Positions 48,508 through 58,294 are shown, counted from the first letter of the stretch. The stretch: 64,000 nt of DNA from Geodermatophilus sp. DSM 44513 (GCF_032460525.1 NZ_CP135963.1:1240001-1304000), one strand, 5' to 3'. Notes: a model not told the origin generated them from the sequence alone. Program-made: numbers and translations.

Positions 48508-49173
48508 ATGACCCACGACCCCGTCCGCCCCGCTCCGGACGACGACGAACGGCGCTGGACCGACGCGCTGTCCCTGCTCTCCGGCGTCCCGGCCGGGACG
48601 GCGCTCCGGCGGCTGGGCCGGGCCCGCCGCAACCTCCTGCTCGCGGTGCTCGTCCCGCTCGTCGTCCTCTGCGTCGTCGTCGGCGTCCTGGTGGGGTACG
48701 TCGTGCTGCGTCAGGAGGACGGCGCCGACGACCCGTCCCCGGGCCCCCCGGCCGTGTGGCAGGAGGTCGTCGGCTTCGCGCTGATGGCCGCCGGCCTGGT
48801 GCTCCTCGGCCTCGCCCTCGTCCGCCAGCTGCGCGCGGCCCGAGCGCGGCGCACCGGCTGGCACAGCCCGCTGCTGGCCCTCACCGGGCACCAGCGCAGG
48901 CAGCTGCTGGCCCAGGTCCGCGGGCGGGTGCCAGCCGACCCGGCCCGGCTGCCGCTGGCCCGCGTGATGGCCGCCCAGCTGCGGGACCAGCGGGCCGTGC
49001 CGTGGCTGCTCGCCGGCCAGACCCTGCTGTGGGTCGGCCAGGCCGTGCTCGGGCCGACCTGGCCGCGGGTGGCTCTGGCGGCGTCCTTCGTCGTCGGGTG
49101 GCTCGTCGTCGGTCTGCTGATCCGGCGCGACGCCCGCCGGGCCGACGCCTTCCTCGCCGCGCACCCGGAGTGA
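48508..49173 (+). CDS. Membrane protein with four hydrophobic segments, unknown function
   Basis: The 221-residue protein starts at ATG 48508 and has hydrophobic segments at LLLAVLVPLVVLCVVVGVLV, EVVGFALMAAGLVLLGLALV, LLAGQTLLWVGQAVLG and LAASFVVGWLVVGLLI, separated by basic stretches including LTGHQRRQLLAQVRGRVP. No domain is recognised. It sits alone before tRNA-Arg; codon use is typical of the genome. Confidence 0.75.
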   Translation: MTHDPVRPAPDDDERRWTDALSLLSGVPAGTALRRLGRARRNLLLAVLVPLVVLCVVVGVLVGYVVLRQEDGADDPSPGPPAVWQEVVGFALMAAGLVLLGLALVRQLRAARARRTGWHSPLLALTGHQRRQLLAQVRGRVPADPARLPLARVMAAQLRDQRAVPWLLAGQTLLWVGQAVLGPTWPRVALAASFVVGWLVVGLLIRRDARRADAFLAAHPE

Positions 49174-49193
49174 CCCGCGCCGGGGTGCTCGTG

Positions 49194-49266
49194 CGCGCCC
49201 GGCAGGGATCGAACCTGCGACCGGCGGTTTAGAAGACCGCTGCTCTGTCCGCTGAGCTACGGGCGC
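49194..49266 (-). tRNA. tRNA-Arg (TCT)
   Basis: The 73-nt cloverleaf on the minus strand has acceptor arms GCGCCCG and CGGGCGC, D-arm TAGCTCAGCGGACAGAGCA, anticodon stem-loop GCGGTCTTCTAAACCGC (anticodon TCT) and T-arm GCAGGTTCGATCCCTGC, with discriminator G. Confidence 0.97.
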
Positions 49267-49507
49267 TCGGGCACCGATCATCGCACCTCCGCGGTGCGGG
49301 CCCCGGTGGTGCGCGCGGGTCGACGTCGTCACGCGCGCCAGCCGAGCCCACGGTGCCGACGATCGCGCCCGGCGTGTCCACAGGGGCCGGCGTCGTCCAC
49401 AGATCGCCGTCCCGGCACCCGCACCGGGTCGCGGCCGCCCAGGGTCCTCGGTGCACCGGCACCGCGCCGGTCCCCGCCGGTCCGGCGGAGAGCACCCGAG
49501 GAGCACC

Positions 49508-50050
49508 GTGAGCAACAACACCGAGATCACCGTGGTGGGGCGCGTGGCCACCGCGCCGCGACGCGTCCGGCTGGAGAACGGCACCAGCGTCACGAACTTC
49601 CGGCTCGCGTCGACGGCCCGCCGATTCGACCAGGGCCGCCAGGAGTGGGTCGACGGCGAGACCTTCTGGTCCGACGTCGAGTGCTGGAACGAACTCGGCG
49701 GGAACGTCGCCCGCAGCCTGAGCAAGGGAGACCCGGTGGTCGTGGTCGGCAGCGTGTGGACCCGCAGCTGGGAGTCCGAGAACGGGAAGGGCAGCACCTC
49801 GCAGATCAAGGCCACGGCCGTCGGGCCCAACCTGGCCCGGGGGTGGGCCGACTTCACCCGGCCGGCGCGCACCGCGACGGGCGGCGAGCAGGTCGAGGAG
49901 GAGCCGGGCCCCGGGTCACCGCCCGGGCAGGACGGCGCCCCGGTCGAGCTGACGGGCGGTCTCGTGCGCGGGCGGGACTACGAGGACGACCCCGAGGCGT
50001 TGAACCTGGCGGACACCCACGACCTCGCCACGGAGCCCGCGCACGTCTAG
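49508..50050 (+). CDS. Single-stranded DNA-binding protein paralogue (SsbB-like)
   Basis: The 180-residue protein begins SNNTEITVVGRVATAPRRV and has VTNFRLASTARRFDQGRQEW and FWSDVECWNELGGNVARSLS, the OB-fold of bacterial SSB. The C-terminus ends ADTHDLATEPAHV, without the acidic DDDIPF-like tip that recruits partner proteins, so this is more likely the second SSB, used in competence or repair, than the essential replication SSB. A 12-bp hairpin follows the stop. Confidence 0.92.
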   Translation: MSNNTEITVVGRVATAPRRVRLENGTSVTNFRLASTARRFDQGRQEWVDGETFWSDVECWNELGGNVARSLSKGDPVVVVGSVWTRSWESENGKGSTSQIKATAVGPNLARGWADFTRPARTATGGEQVEEEPGPGSPPGQDGAPVELTGGLVRGRDYEDDPEALNLADTHDLATEPAHV

Positions 50051-50090
50051 TCGACCGGGCTGGGAGGATCGCAGGGGAGAACGCACACGG

Positions 50091-50120
50091 GGGCGGGCCG
50101 GCACCCCGGCCGGCCCGCCC
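50091..50120 (+). terminator. Hairpin between ssb paralogue and ettA
   Basis: GGGCGGGCCGGC (50091-50102) pairs perfectly with GCCGGCCCGCCC (50109-50120) around a 6-nt loop, 41 bp after the ssb stop and 32 bp before the ettA start. A terminator is likely. Confidence 0.65.
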
Positions 50121-50152
50121 GCCACTCGCGAACCGACGGAAGGCCTGGCCCA

Positions 50153-51823
<1,671 letters not shown>

Positions 51824-51830
51824 CGATGGA

Positions 51831-51896
51831 CCCCCTCGCAGTGCCCCGGCACGAGCGTGCGAGTGCCGGGGCACTGCGAGGGGGCCGTTCCAGCAC
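51831..51896. terminator. Perfect 22-bp-stem hairpin, repeat family B copy 1
   Basis: 51831-51852 and 51863-51884 are perfect 22-bp complementary arms (starting CCCCCTCGCAGTGCCCC) around a 10-nt loop, beginning 7 bp after the ettA stop. The right arm is followed by CCGTTCCAGCAC, and GGGGGCCGTTCCAGCAC recurs at 58240-58256. It should be a very strong terminator. Confidence 0.8.
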
Positions 51897-52009
51897 GTCA
51901 CCTCGGGGGCTGGTCCCCCGGGTCACCCGGGCCGGCCGGAGCGCCCGCTCCGGCCGGCCGCCGGTGTCCGGCGCGGGCGGGCGGACGGCGGTGCGGCAGG
52001 GTGTCGGGC

Positions 52010-52426
52010 GTGCGGCACACCGTGGCAGTCCCCATGCGCTGGTCGGACATGGACGCCTACGGCCACGTGAACAACGTGGTCTTCCTGGGCTACTTCGAGA
52101 CCGCCCGCGTCGACCTGTTCTTCGACCGGGCCTCGCTGGAGGAGCAGACCGGCCTGCGGCGGGGCACCGTGGTCGCCGCCCACGACGTCCGGTACCGGCT
52201 GCCGGTCGTGTACTCCCGGGACCCGCTGGAGGTGCAGATGTGGGTGTCCGGCGTCCGCGCCGCCGCCTTCACCTGCCACTACGAGCTGTTCGACCACGGG
52301 CGTCTCGCGGTCACTGGCAGCACCCTGCTGGTGCCCTTCGACTTCGCCATCGAGCGGCCCCGCCGGCTCACCCCCGAGGAGCGCGCGTTCCTCGCCCGCT
52401 ACGCCGACGAGCCGTCGCCCACCTGA
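52010..52426 (+). CDS. Acyl-CoA thioesterase (hot-dog fold, 4HBT-like)
   Basis: The 138-residue protein has VAVPMRWSDMDAYGHVNNVV with the catalytic Asp of 4-hydroxybenzoyl-CoA thioesterases, FLGYFETARVDLFFD and DVRYRLPVVYSRDPLEVQMW. It hydrolyses an acyl-CoA thioester. GTG 52010 is used; an in-frame GTG at 52001 is also possible. The mini acyl-CoA synthetase and thiolase downstream point to an acyl-CoA pathway, but 175 bp separate them. Confidence 0.9.
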   Translation: MRHTVAVPMRWSDMDAYGHVNNVVFLGYFETARVDLFFDRASLEEQTGLRRGTVVAAHDVRYRLPVVYSRDPLEVQMWVSGVRAAAFTCHYELFDHGRLAVTGSTLLVPFDFAIERPRRLTPEERAFLARYADEPSPT

Positions 52427-52601
52427 GCCCGCGGCGCGTCCGGCGCCAGCAGCCGGCCCTGCAGGACCAGCCCCACGGGTCGAGCACCAGACGCAGGGAG
52501 CCAACACCCCCGGTCACGGCGGCGGCGCCCCCGGCACGGGGACACGGCCACCTCCCAGGGGTCCTGCTGCGGCGGCACGCCGACCCGTCCGGTAGGGCAG
52601 G

Positions 52602-53636
52602 GTGGCCGGCGTGAGCCCCACCGCCCGCCCGCCGGACCGCGGGGTCGTCGACGTCGCCGCGGCCGCGGACCCGGTCGGCGCCGTCCTCGACGCCCACCAC
52701 CACGGCCGGCTGATCGCCCTGCGCACGTCGGGCACCACCAGCCGGCCCCGGTCGGTGGTCCGCACCACCGCGTCCTGGGTCGACTCGTTCCCCGCCGTGT
52801 CCGCGCTGGCCGGCGTCCACCCCGGCTCCCGGTTCTGGGTGCCCGGCCCGCTGTCGGCCACCATGAACCTCTTCGCCGCCGTCCACGCCCACTCCGTCGG
52901 CGCCTCCCTCGTCGCCTCAACGGAGCAGGCCACGCACGCCCACCTCACCCCCGCGGCCCTCGTCGCCGCGTTGGCCGCGGGCACCGACCTGAGTGGTCGC
53001 ACCCTGGTCGTCGCCGGCGACCGGCTGCCCCGCCGGGTCCGCGACCGGGCCGCCGGCGCCGGCGCCCGCGTGCACCACTACTACGGGGCGGCCGAGCTCT
53101 CGTTCGTGGCGTGGGGCAGCTGCGAGGACGACCTGCGCCTGTTCCCCGGCGTGCAGGCCCGCGTCCGGGAGGGCCGGCTGTGGGTCCGCTCGCCGTACCT
53201 GTCGCTGGGCCACGACGGCGCCGGCGGCCCGTTCGAGCAGGACGGCGACGGCTTCGCCACCGTGGGCGACCGGGGGAGTCTCACCGGGGACGCGCTGACC
53301 GTCTTCGGCCGCGGCAACCAGGCGGTGGTCACCGGCGGGGTCACCGTGCTGGTCGACGACGTCGAGGCCGTGCTGCGCCGCGCCACCGGGGCGGACGTCG
53401 TCGTGCTCGGCGCGCCGCACCCGCGGCTGGGGGCGGTGGTCACCGCCGTGCTGCCCGACCCCGCCCTCCTCCCCGCGGCCCGGGCGGCCGCCCGCGCCGG
53501 CCTGCCCGCGGCGCACCGGCCGCGGAGGTGGCTGCACCTGGCCGGCCCGCCGGTCACCGCCGCCGGCAAGGTCGACCGCGCCGCGCTCGCCGCCCTGGTG
53601 GCCGCCGGTCGCGCGCCGTCGGCGGCCCGCCGGTGA
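52602..53636 (+). CDS. Short AMP-binding acyl-CoA synthetase-like protein
   Basis: The 344-residue protein starts almost at the adenylation motif LRTSGTTSRPRSVVR (A3), lacking the first 150 or so residues of ordinary acyl-CoA synthetases, as MenE-like proteins do. It keeps FHYYGAAELS-type A5 (VHHYYGAAELSFVAW), the hinge region FATVGDRGSLTGDALTVFGR and the A10 lysine TAAGKVDRAAL. It may activate a carboxylate as acyl-adenylate or acyl-CoA. GTG 52602 or the nearby GTG 52611 could start it. The thiolase-like gene overlaps its stop by GTGA. Confidence 0.85.
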   Translation: MAGVSPTARPPDRGVVDVAAAADPVGAVLDAHHHGRLIALRTSGTTSRPRSVVRTTASWVDSFPAVSALAGVHPGSRFWVPGPLSATMNLFAAVHAHSVGASLVASTEQATHAHLTPAALVAALAAGTDLSGRTLVVAGDRLPRRVRDRAAGAGARVHHYYGAAELSFVAWGSCEDDLRLFPGVQARVREGRLWVRSPYLSLGHDGAGGPFEQDGDGFATVGDRGSLTGDALTVFGRGNQAVVTGGVTVLVDDVEAVLRRATGADVVVLGAPHPRLGAVVTAVLPDPALLPAARAAARAGLPAAHRPRRWLHLAGPPVTAAGKVDRAALAALVAAGRAPSAARR

Positions 53637-54784
53637 GCGGCTCCACCGAGGCGGCACCGGTGCTGGTCGCGGCCCGGCGGACGCCGATCGGCACGGCCGG
53701 CCGCTCGCTGGCCGCGCTGACCGCCGCCGGCCTCGCCGCGCCCGTCGTCGCGGCCCTCGCCGGCGAGCTGCGGCAGCAGGGGGTCCCCGACGTGACCGAG
53801 GTGGTGCTCGGGAACTGCACCGGCCCGGGCGGGGACGTCGCGCGGGTGGCCGCGCTGCAGGCCGGCCTGCCGGTCACCGTGCCCGGGCTGACCGTCGACC
53901 GGCAGTGCGGCAGCGGCCTGGCCGCCGTCGTGCTGGCCGTGTCGGTGCTGCGCGGCGAGCCCGGCGCGGTGCTCGCCGGGGGCGTGGAGTCGGCGTCCAC
54001 CGCACCCTGGCGGTTCTGGCCGCCGGCCCCCGGCGGCGAGCCGGCCCGGTACGAGCGGGCGCCCTTCGCGCCGGCCGCGCTGGGCGACCCGGACATGGGG
54101 CCGGCCGCGGACCTGCTCGCCGCCGACCTGGGCATCACCCGGGAGGACCAGGACGCCTACGCGGCCCGCTCGCACGCCCGCGCCGCGGCCAACCAGGCGG
54201 CCGGGGGCTTCGACGCGGAGGTCGTGCCGGTCGCCGGGGTGACCCGCGACGAGCGCCCCCGCCCCGGGCTCACCACCCAGCGGCTGGCCCGGCTGCGCCC
54301 GGCCTTCCGCCCGGACGGCACCGTGACCGCGGGCAACGCGTGCGGGGTCAACGACGGGGCGGCGCTGGTCGCGGTGGTCGACGCGGCCACCCACCGCCGG
54401 CTCGGCGTGCCGGGGCTGCGGGTGCTGGCCACCGCCACCGCCGGCGTGGACCCCAACCGGCCCGGACTGGGCATCGTGCCCGCCACCCGGCTGGCCCTGG
54501 ACCGGGCCGGGCTGACCCTGGACGACGTCGACGTCGTGGAGTTCACCGAGGCCTTCGCCGGTCAGGTGCTGGCCTGCTGCCGGGAGCTGGGCCTGGACCC
54601 GGCGCGGGTCTGTCCGGAGGGCGGGGCACTCGCGCTCGGCCACCCGTGGGGGGCGTCGGGCGCCGTCCTCGCCGTGCGGCTGTTCGCCCAGCTGGTCCAC
54701 CGGCCGGGGGGCCGCTACGGGCTGGCCGCGGTCGCCGTCGGCGGCGGCCAGGGGGTGGCGGTGGTCGTCGAGGTCTGCCCGTGA
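53633..54784 (+). CDS. Thiolase-like protein lacking the C-terminal catalytic Cys
   Basis: The 383-residue protein has the thiolase fold with nucleophile Cys in TVDRQCGSGLAAVV, the covering NACGVNDGAALV, NEAF-equivalent EFTEAFAGQVLACC and His in ALALGHPWGASGAV. At the C-terminus the family motif CxGGGQG reads AVAVGGGQGVAVVV, so the second cysteine, which acts as acid/base, is absent. It may be a degradative or condensing enzyme with altered chemistry, or inactive. It is translationally coupled to the mini acyl-CoA synthetase, so the two probably work on one substrate. Confidence 0.9.
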   Translation: MSGSTEAAPVLVAARRTPIGTAGRSLAALTAAGLAAPVVAALAGELRQQGVPDVTEVVLGNCTGPGGDVARVAALQAGLPVTVPGLTVDRQCGSGLAAVVLAVSVLRGEPGAVLAGGVESASTAPWRFWPPAPGGEPARYERAPFAPAALGDPDMGPAADLLAADLGITREDQDAYAARSHARAAANQAAGGFDAEVVPVAGVTRDERPRPGLTTQRLARLRPAFRPDGTVTAGNACGVNDGAALVAVVDAATHRRLGVPGLRVLATATAGVDPNRPGLGIVPATRLALDRAGLTLDDVDVVEFTEAFAGQVLACCRELGLDPARVCPEGGALALGHPWGASGAVLAVRLFAQLVHRPGGRYGLAAVAVGGGQGVAVVVEVCP

Positions 54785-54788
54785 GCGG

Positions 54789-55328
54789 TCAGACCCGCCG
54801 GGGCACCGGCCGGTCCGCGCCGGTGGGCGCACCCCGCCGGGCGGCCTCCTCCTCCGGCACGGGGCGGACGACGGCGCCCTCGGCGACCACCGCCCCGGCG
54901 AAGACGGCCGCGTTGACGCCGCCACGGTGTGCCATCGCCTTGACCAGCCGGGCGCCGGTCAGCCGCTCGAGGTGGCTGCACGGCGGGCAGCGCTTCACCC
55001 CGAACAGCAGCGCATCGCCGACGGCGAACCAGCGGCCGACGAGCGAGGGCAGGTCGATCCCGGTGGTGACCAGGTTGCGGCGGGTGTCGCCCGGGGTCAG
55101 CGGCACGCCGACCTCGGCGGCGACCTCGGCCACCTGGGCGGCGTCGATGAGGGTCAGCTGCTTCTCCAGGTCCGGGTACCGCGCCCAGGTCCCGCCGCCC
55201 AATGCGTAGCGGTCGCCCTCCAGCCCCCGCCCGGCCAGCAGCCGCGCCGAGGCCACCCGCCGCATCGGCGCGGCCGCCGTCCCGGTCAGCCAGACCTCGG
55301 TCAGCACACCGCCGTCCGTCGTCCCCAT
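54789..55328 (-). CDS. MOSC-domain protein
   Basis: The 179-residue protein has VLTEVWLTGTAAAPMRRVAS, ARLLAGRGLEGDRYALGGG, LTLIDAAQVAEVAAE, LTPGDTRRNLVTTGIDLPSL, VGDALLFGVKRCPPCSHLER, the MOSC fold of molybdenum-cofactor sulfurase C-terminal domains, with the conserved Cys. Stand-alone MOSC proteins bind or transfer sulfur or reduce N-hydroxylated compounds with molybdenum cofactor. ATG 55328 overlaps the bioN stop by one base (TGATG), so it belongs to the biotin operon, an odd pairing. Confidence 0.9.
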   Translation of the reverse strand: MGTTDGGVLTEVWLTGTAAAPMRRVASARLLAGRGLEGDRYALGGGTWARYPDLEKQLTLIDAAQVAEVAAEVGVPLTPGDTRRNLVTTGIDLPSLVGRWFAVGDALLFGVKRCPPCSHLERLTGARLVKAMAHRGGVNAAVFAGAVVAEGAVVRPVPEEEAARRGAPTGADRPVPRRV

Positions 55329-55969
55329 CAGGTCCTCCTCGGCCGGCCCGCCGGCACGTCGTCCGCACCCCGTGCGTCCAGCGCCTCGCTCACGTCGTGC
55401 GCCATCCGCAGCAGCTGCACCAGCAGCGGGGCGACCGTGGTCCGCAGCGCCCGGAGCCCGCGCGGCGGCCCGCCGCGGGCGGCCTGCGCGGCGCGGATGC
55501 GGTCGGCGCGCTCGATGAGCACCGGGATGAACCGCAGCGCCATGGTGACCACGAGACCGACCCGCTCGGGACGCCCGCCGACCAGCCGCAGCGGGGCGCA
55601 CAGCCACTCGACCACCGCGGTCATCGCGCTCACCCGGGTCGTCGCGGTCACCACCGCCGCGGCCAGCACCAGCGCCAGCAGCCGCAGCGCGGTGTGCGCG
55701 CCGGTGGCCAGGTCGGTGGTCAGCGCGTGCACCGCGAACAGCGCCAGCAGCCACCACCGCACCGCCCGCGCCTGCCGGGCGAGGACGGCGACCGGCAGCC
55801 GGGCGACGGCTAGCCCTGCGGCCAGCGTGCCCAGCAGGGCCGCACCCGCCACGGGCAGCGTCGGCCGGGCGAACAGCACGACGGCCAGGACGGCCAGGGC
55901 GGCCAGCTTGGCGCCGGCCGGCAGCCGGTGCACCGGGCTGGCCCGGGGCACGTACAGCGCGAGCGTCAC
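55328..55969 (-). CDS. bioN: Energy-coupling factor transporter transmembrane protein (BioN/EcfT)
   Basis: The 213-residue protein has about five membrane helices and the EcfT motifs: SPVHRLPAGAKLAALAVLAV, a second conserved region ALRFIPVLIERADRIRAAQAARG (the A-R-G box that contacts the ATPase) and SEALDARGADD. It couples ATP hydrolysis to BioY in biotin uptake. GTG 55969 overlaps the ATPase gene stop by 4 bp. Confidence 0.92.
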   Translation of the reverse strand: MTLALYVPRASPVHRLPAGAKLAALAVLAVVLFARPTLPVAGAALLGTLAAGLAVARLPVAVLARQARAVRWWLLALFAVHALTTDLATGAHTALRLLALVLAAAVVTATTRVSAMTAVVEWLCAPLRLVGGRPERVGLVVTMALRFIPVLIERADRIRAAQAARGGPPRGLRALRTTVAPLLVQLLRMAHDVSEALDARGADDVPAGRPRRT

Positions 55970-56700
55970 CGGGCGGCCATGAGAGTGCGGTAGCCGGCCA
56001 CGGCGGGGCCCGGGGGGGCGTCCTCGACGACCCGGCCGCCGTCGACGACCAGCACCCGGTCGAACCCGTCGAGCAGGTCCAGCTGGTGGGTCACCACGAC
56101 CACCTGCTGCTCCAGGCCGGCGATCAGCTCCGCGACGCGGCGGGCGTTCACCAGGTCCAGCAGGGTCGTCGGCTCGTCGAAGACAATCCGGGCCGGCTGC
56201 ATGACCAGCACGCCGGCGATGGCCAGCATCTGCTTCTGGCCGCCGGAGAGCAGGTGCGCCGGGTGGTCGGCGTGCCCGGCCAGGCCGTAGCGGCCGAGCA
56301 CCTCGGCCACCCGGACCGCCCGCTCCTCCGGCGGCACGCCCTGGTTCTCCAGCCCGTAGCCGACGTCCTCGGCGACGGTGGGGTGCACGATCTGCGCGTC
56401 GGGGTCCTGGAAGACGAAGCCGACCCGCCGCCGCACCGCGCGCACCTGGGTGCGGGTGTCCAGCCCGTCGACGAGGACCCGTCCCTCGGTGGGCAGCACC
56501 AGGCCGTTGAGCAGGCGGGCCAGCGTGCTCTTGCCCGACCCGTTGGCGCCCACCACGCCGATCCGCGACTCGGTGAGCCGCAGGTCGATGCCGGACAGCA
56601 CCGCCCGGTCCCCGTACCGGTGACCGACCCCCTGCAGCTCGACGCCTCGACCGGGGTCGGCGGTGTCGGCCGGGACGGCAGCGGGACGGCGGAACCTCAC
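55966..56700 (-). CDS. bioM: ECF transporter ATP-binding protein (BioM)
   Basis: The 244-residue ATPase has Walker A GVVGANGSGKSTLARLL, VGFVFQDPDAQIVHPTVAED (the Q-loop with the ECF/CbiO-type PDAQ), signature LLSGGQKQMLAIAGVL and Walker B IVFDEPTTLLDLVN. It powers biotin import with BioY and BioN. GTG 56700 overlaps the bioY stop by 4 bp. A single ATPase rather than an EcfA1/A2 pair is normal for BioMNY. Confidence 0.93.
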   Translation of the reverse strand: MRFRRPAAVPADTADPGRGVELQGVGHRYGDRAVLSGIDLRLTESRIGVVGANGSGKSTLARLLNGLVLPTEGRVLVDGLDTRTQVRAVRRRVGFVFQDPDAQIVHPTVAEDVGYGLENQGVPPEERAVRVAEVLGRYGLAGHADHPAHLLSGGQKQMLAIAGVLVMQPARIVFDEPTTLLDLVNARRVAELIAGLEQQVVVVTHQLDLLDGFDRVLVVDGGRVVEDAPPGPAVAGYRTLMAAR

Positions 56701-57260
56701 CGGGTCGCGGCGGTCCGGCGGGGACGCTCGATGATGGGGTAGCTGCGCCGCACGACGTCGGCGATGGCCGCGGCGACGACGGCCTTGACCAGGTCACCGG
56801 GGATGAACGGCAGGGCGCCGCCGGCCAGCGCCTGGCCCCAGGACAGGCCCGCGACGGCCTTGAGCACCGGCACGCCCACCGCGTAGATGACCACGATGCC
56901 GCCCACGACGTTGACCAGCGTGCCGCGCAGGACGTCGTAGCGGTGCCAGGTGCGCTCGGTGAGCCAGCCGATGACGAACGCGGCCACCGGCCAGCTGTAG
57001 AGGTAGCCGGCCGACGTCCCGACGAAGGGCGCCAGGCCGCCGCGGCCACCGGACAGCAGCGGCAGGCCGACCGCTACCAGGACGAGGAACACCAGCACCG
57101 CCAGGAAGCCGCGCCGCGCGCCCAGCACCGCCCCGGCCAGCATCACGCCGAGGGTCTGGGCGGTGATGGGCACCGGGCCGACCGGGATGGCCGGGATCGT
57201 CCCCAGCACGGCGACGACCGCCGCGAAGAGGGCGACGTAGGCGAGGTCCCTGGTCTTCAC
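56697..57260 (-). CDS. bioY: Biotin transporter S component BioY
   Basis: The 187-residue membrane protein has PVGPVPITAQTLGVMLAGAV, GARRGFLAVLVFLVLVAVGL, FVGTSAGYLYSWPVAAFVIG and GALPFIPGDLVKAVVAAAI, the biotin-binding signatures of BioY. It captures biotin and joins BioM/BioN. Biotin is needed for the acyl-CoA carboxylase encoded at 14836-19267. ATG 57260 follows GGGAGGAGCG. No BirA-like operator or riboswitch was recognised upstream. Confidence 0.95.
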   Translation of the reverse strand: MKTRDLAYVALFAAVVAVLGTIPAIPVGPVPITAQTLGVMLAGAVLGARRGFLAVLVFLVLVAVGLPLLSGGRGGLAPFVGTSAGYLYSWPVAAFVIGWLTERTWHRYDVLRGTLVNVVGGIVVIYAVGVPVLKAVAGLSWGQALAGGALPFIPGDLVKAVVAAAIADVVRRSYPIIERPRRTAATR

Positions 57261-57817
57261 GCACGCTCCTCCCGGGCGGGCGGGCCACCCGCCTCCCCCC
57301 GGCGGAAGGTACCCGAGCGCCGGGGCCCGGCCACCGGGCGGGCGGGCAGGGCAGCGGCCGGGCGTACCCGGATCCGGTCGCCGACGGTGCCTGCCCGCTC
57401 ACCTGCAGAGACGCGGGCCGGTTTGCCGGGCCCGGGGGAGCCGTGTTGTCTGGTGGCGCAGGCCCCTCGGCGAAGGCGGACGAAGGCATGGCATCCGGGT
57501 GGTGGGCATCGCTGTGGTCGCGGGGACGACCCGCACCGCACGAGGCCCCACCGGACCGGTCGCAGCACGCGGGCCGGTCACCCGGCGGCGGGTCCCGGCC
57601 CCCGGGGCCGGAGCCGGTGGACGTGCCGGCCGCCGTCGACGAGGGAGCTGCGCACCGCGCCCCGGCCGGTGCCACGCGCGCCGGCGCGGCACCGACGCCG
57701 CCCCGGGACACCGCGCACCTGCAGGCGTCCGGCCCGTCCGGTCGACCCGGGTCACCCCCCGACCCGGACCGCAGCACCCCGCTGCGTCTTCCCCTCGAGA
57801 CGACAGGAGCCCCACCC
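57261..57817. other. 557-bp region between bioY and Roadblock-like gene
   Basis: The first 150 bp carry the leftward bioY promoter. From ATG 57488 (with GAAGG upstream) or 57443 a plus-strand frame is open without a stop into the Roadblock-like gene; it encodes a Pro/Gly/Arg/Ala-rich stretch starting MASGWWASLWSRGRP. It may be an N-terminal extension of that protein or chance open frame in GC-rich DNA. No RNA element was recognised. Confidence 0.5.
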
Positions 57818-58186
57818 GTGGCACAGCTCGACAACGTCATCGCCGACCTGCTCGCGATCGAGGGCGCCAACGGCGCCGCGATCGTCGACATCGACAGCGG
57901 CATGGCCCTCGCGGCCGGCGGCACCCCGGGCTTCGACCTCAACGTCGCGGCCGCCGGGAACTCCAACGTGGTGCGCGCCAAGCTGCGCACCATCAACGAC
58001 CTCGAGCTCAAGGACGAGGTCGAGGACATCCTGATCACGCTGCAGAGCCAGTACCACCTGATCAACGTGCTCAAGGGCCAGGGCAACGCCGGCCTGTTCA
58101 TCTACCTCGTGCTCAACCGGGTGACCGCCAATCTGGCGCTCGCCCGGCACAAGCTGCGCGCCGTGGCGGCCACCGTCAGCGTCTAG
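57818..58186 (+). CDS. Roadblock/LC7-like protein
   Basis: The 122-residue protein, from GTG 57818 with AGGAG 8 bp upstream, reads LDNVIADLLAIEGANGAAIV, DIDSGMALAAGGTPG and LKGQGNAGLFIYLVLNRVTA, the pattern of the Roadblock/LC7 fold found with small GTPases in bacteria. Actinobacterial versions usually lie in clusters with a histidine kinase-like protein, DUF742 and a GTPase (cvn operons); none of these is adjacent here, so it is an orphan. A longer form starting at 57488 cannot be excluded. Confidence 0.8.
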   Translation: MAQLDNVIADLLAIEGANGAAIVDIDSGMALAAGGTPGFDLNVAAAGNSNVVRAKLRTINDLELKDEVEDILITLQSQYHLINVLKGQGNAGLFIYLVLNRVTANLALARHKLRAVAATVSV

Positions 58187-58191
58187 AAGGA

Positions 58192-58256
58192 CCCCCGTGC
58201 TCCCCACACCTCGCTGACGCTCGGCGCGGGCCCCTGCACGGGGGCCGTTCCAGCAC
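58192..58256. terminator. Hairpin repeat, family B copy 2
   Basis: CCCCCGTGC (58192-58200) pairs with GCACGGGGG (58236-58244), starting 5 bp after the Roadblock-like stop. The following GGGGGCCGTTCCAGCAC (58240-58256) matches 51880-51896 exactly. It separates this gene from the convergent ABC ATPase gene. Confidence 0.65.
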
Positions 58257-58294
58257 CTCGCTCCGCGAGGGGTGGGGGGCGAGGGGGTCCTCCC

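Noticed and set aside
46003..49872. 1289-codon minus-strand open frame crossing tRNA-Arg
   Set aside because: It reads through a tRNA gene and in the wrong frame of the GGDEF-EAL gene.
57261..57440. Possible riboswitch in the bioY leader
   Set aside because: GC-rich pairing segments are present but no conserved core of any known riboswitch class was recognised, and biotin genes usually rely on protein repressors.
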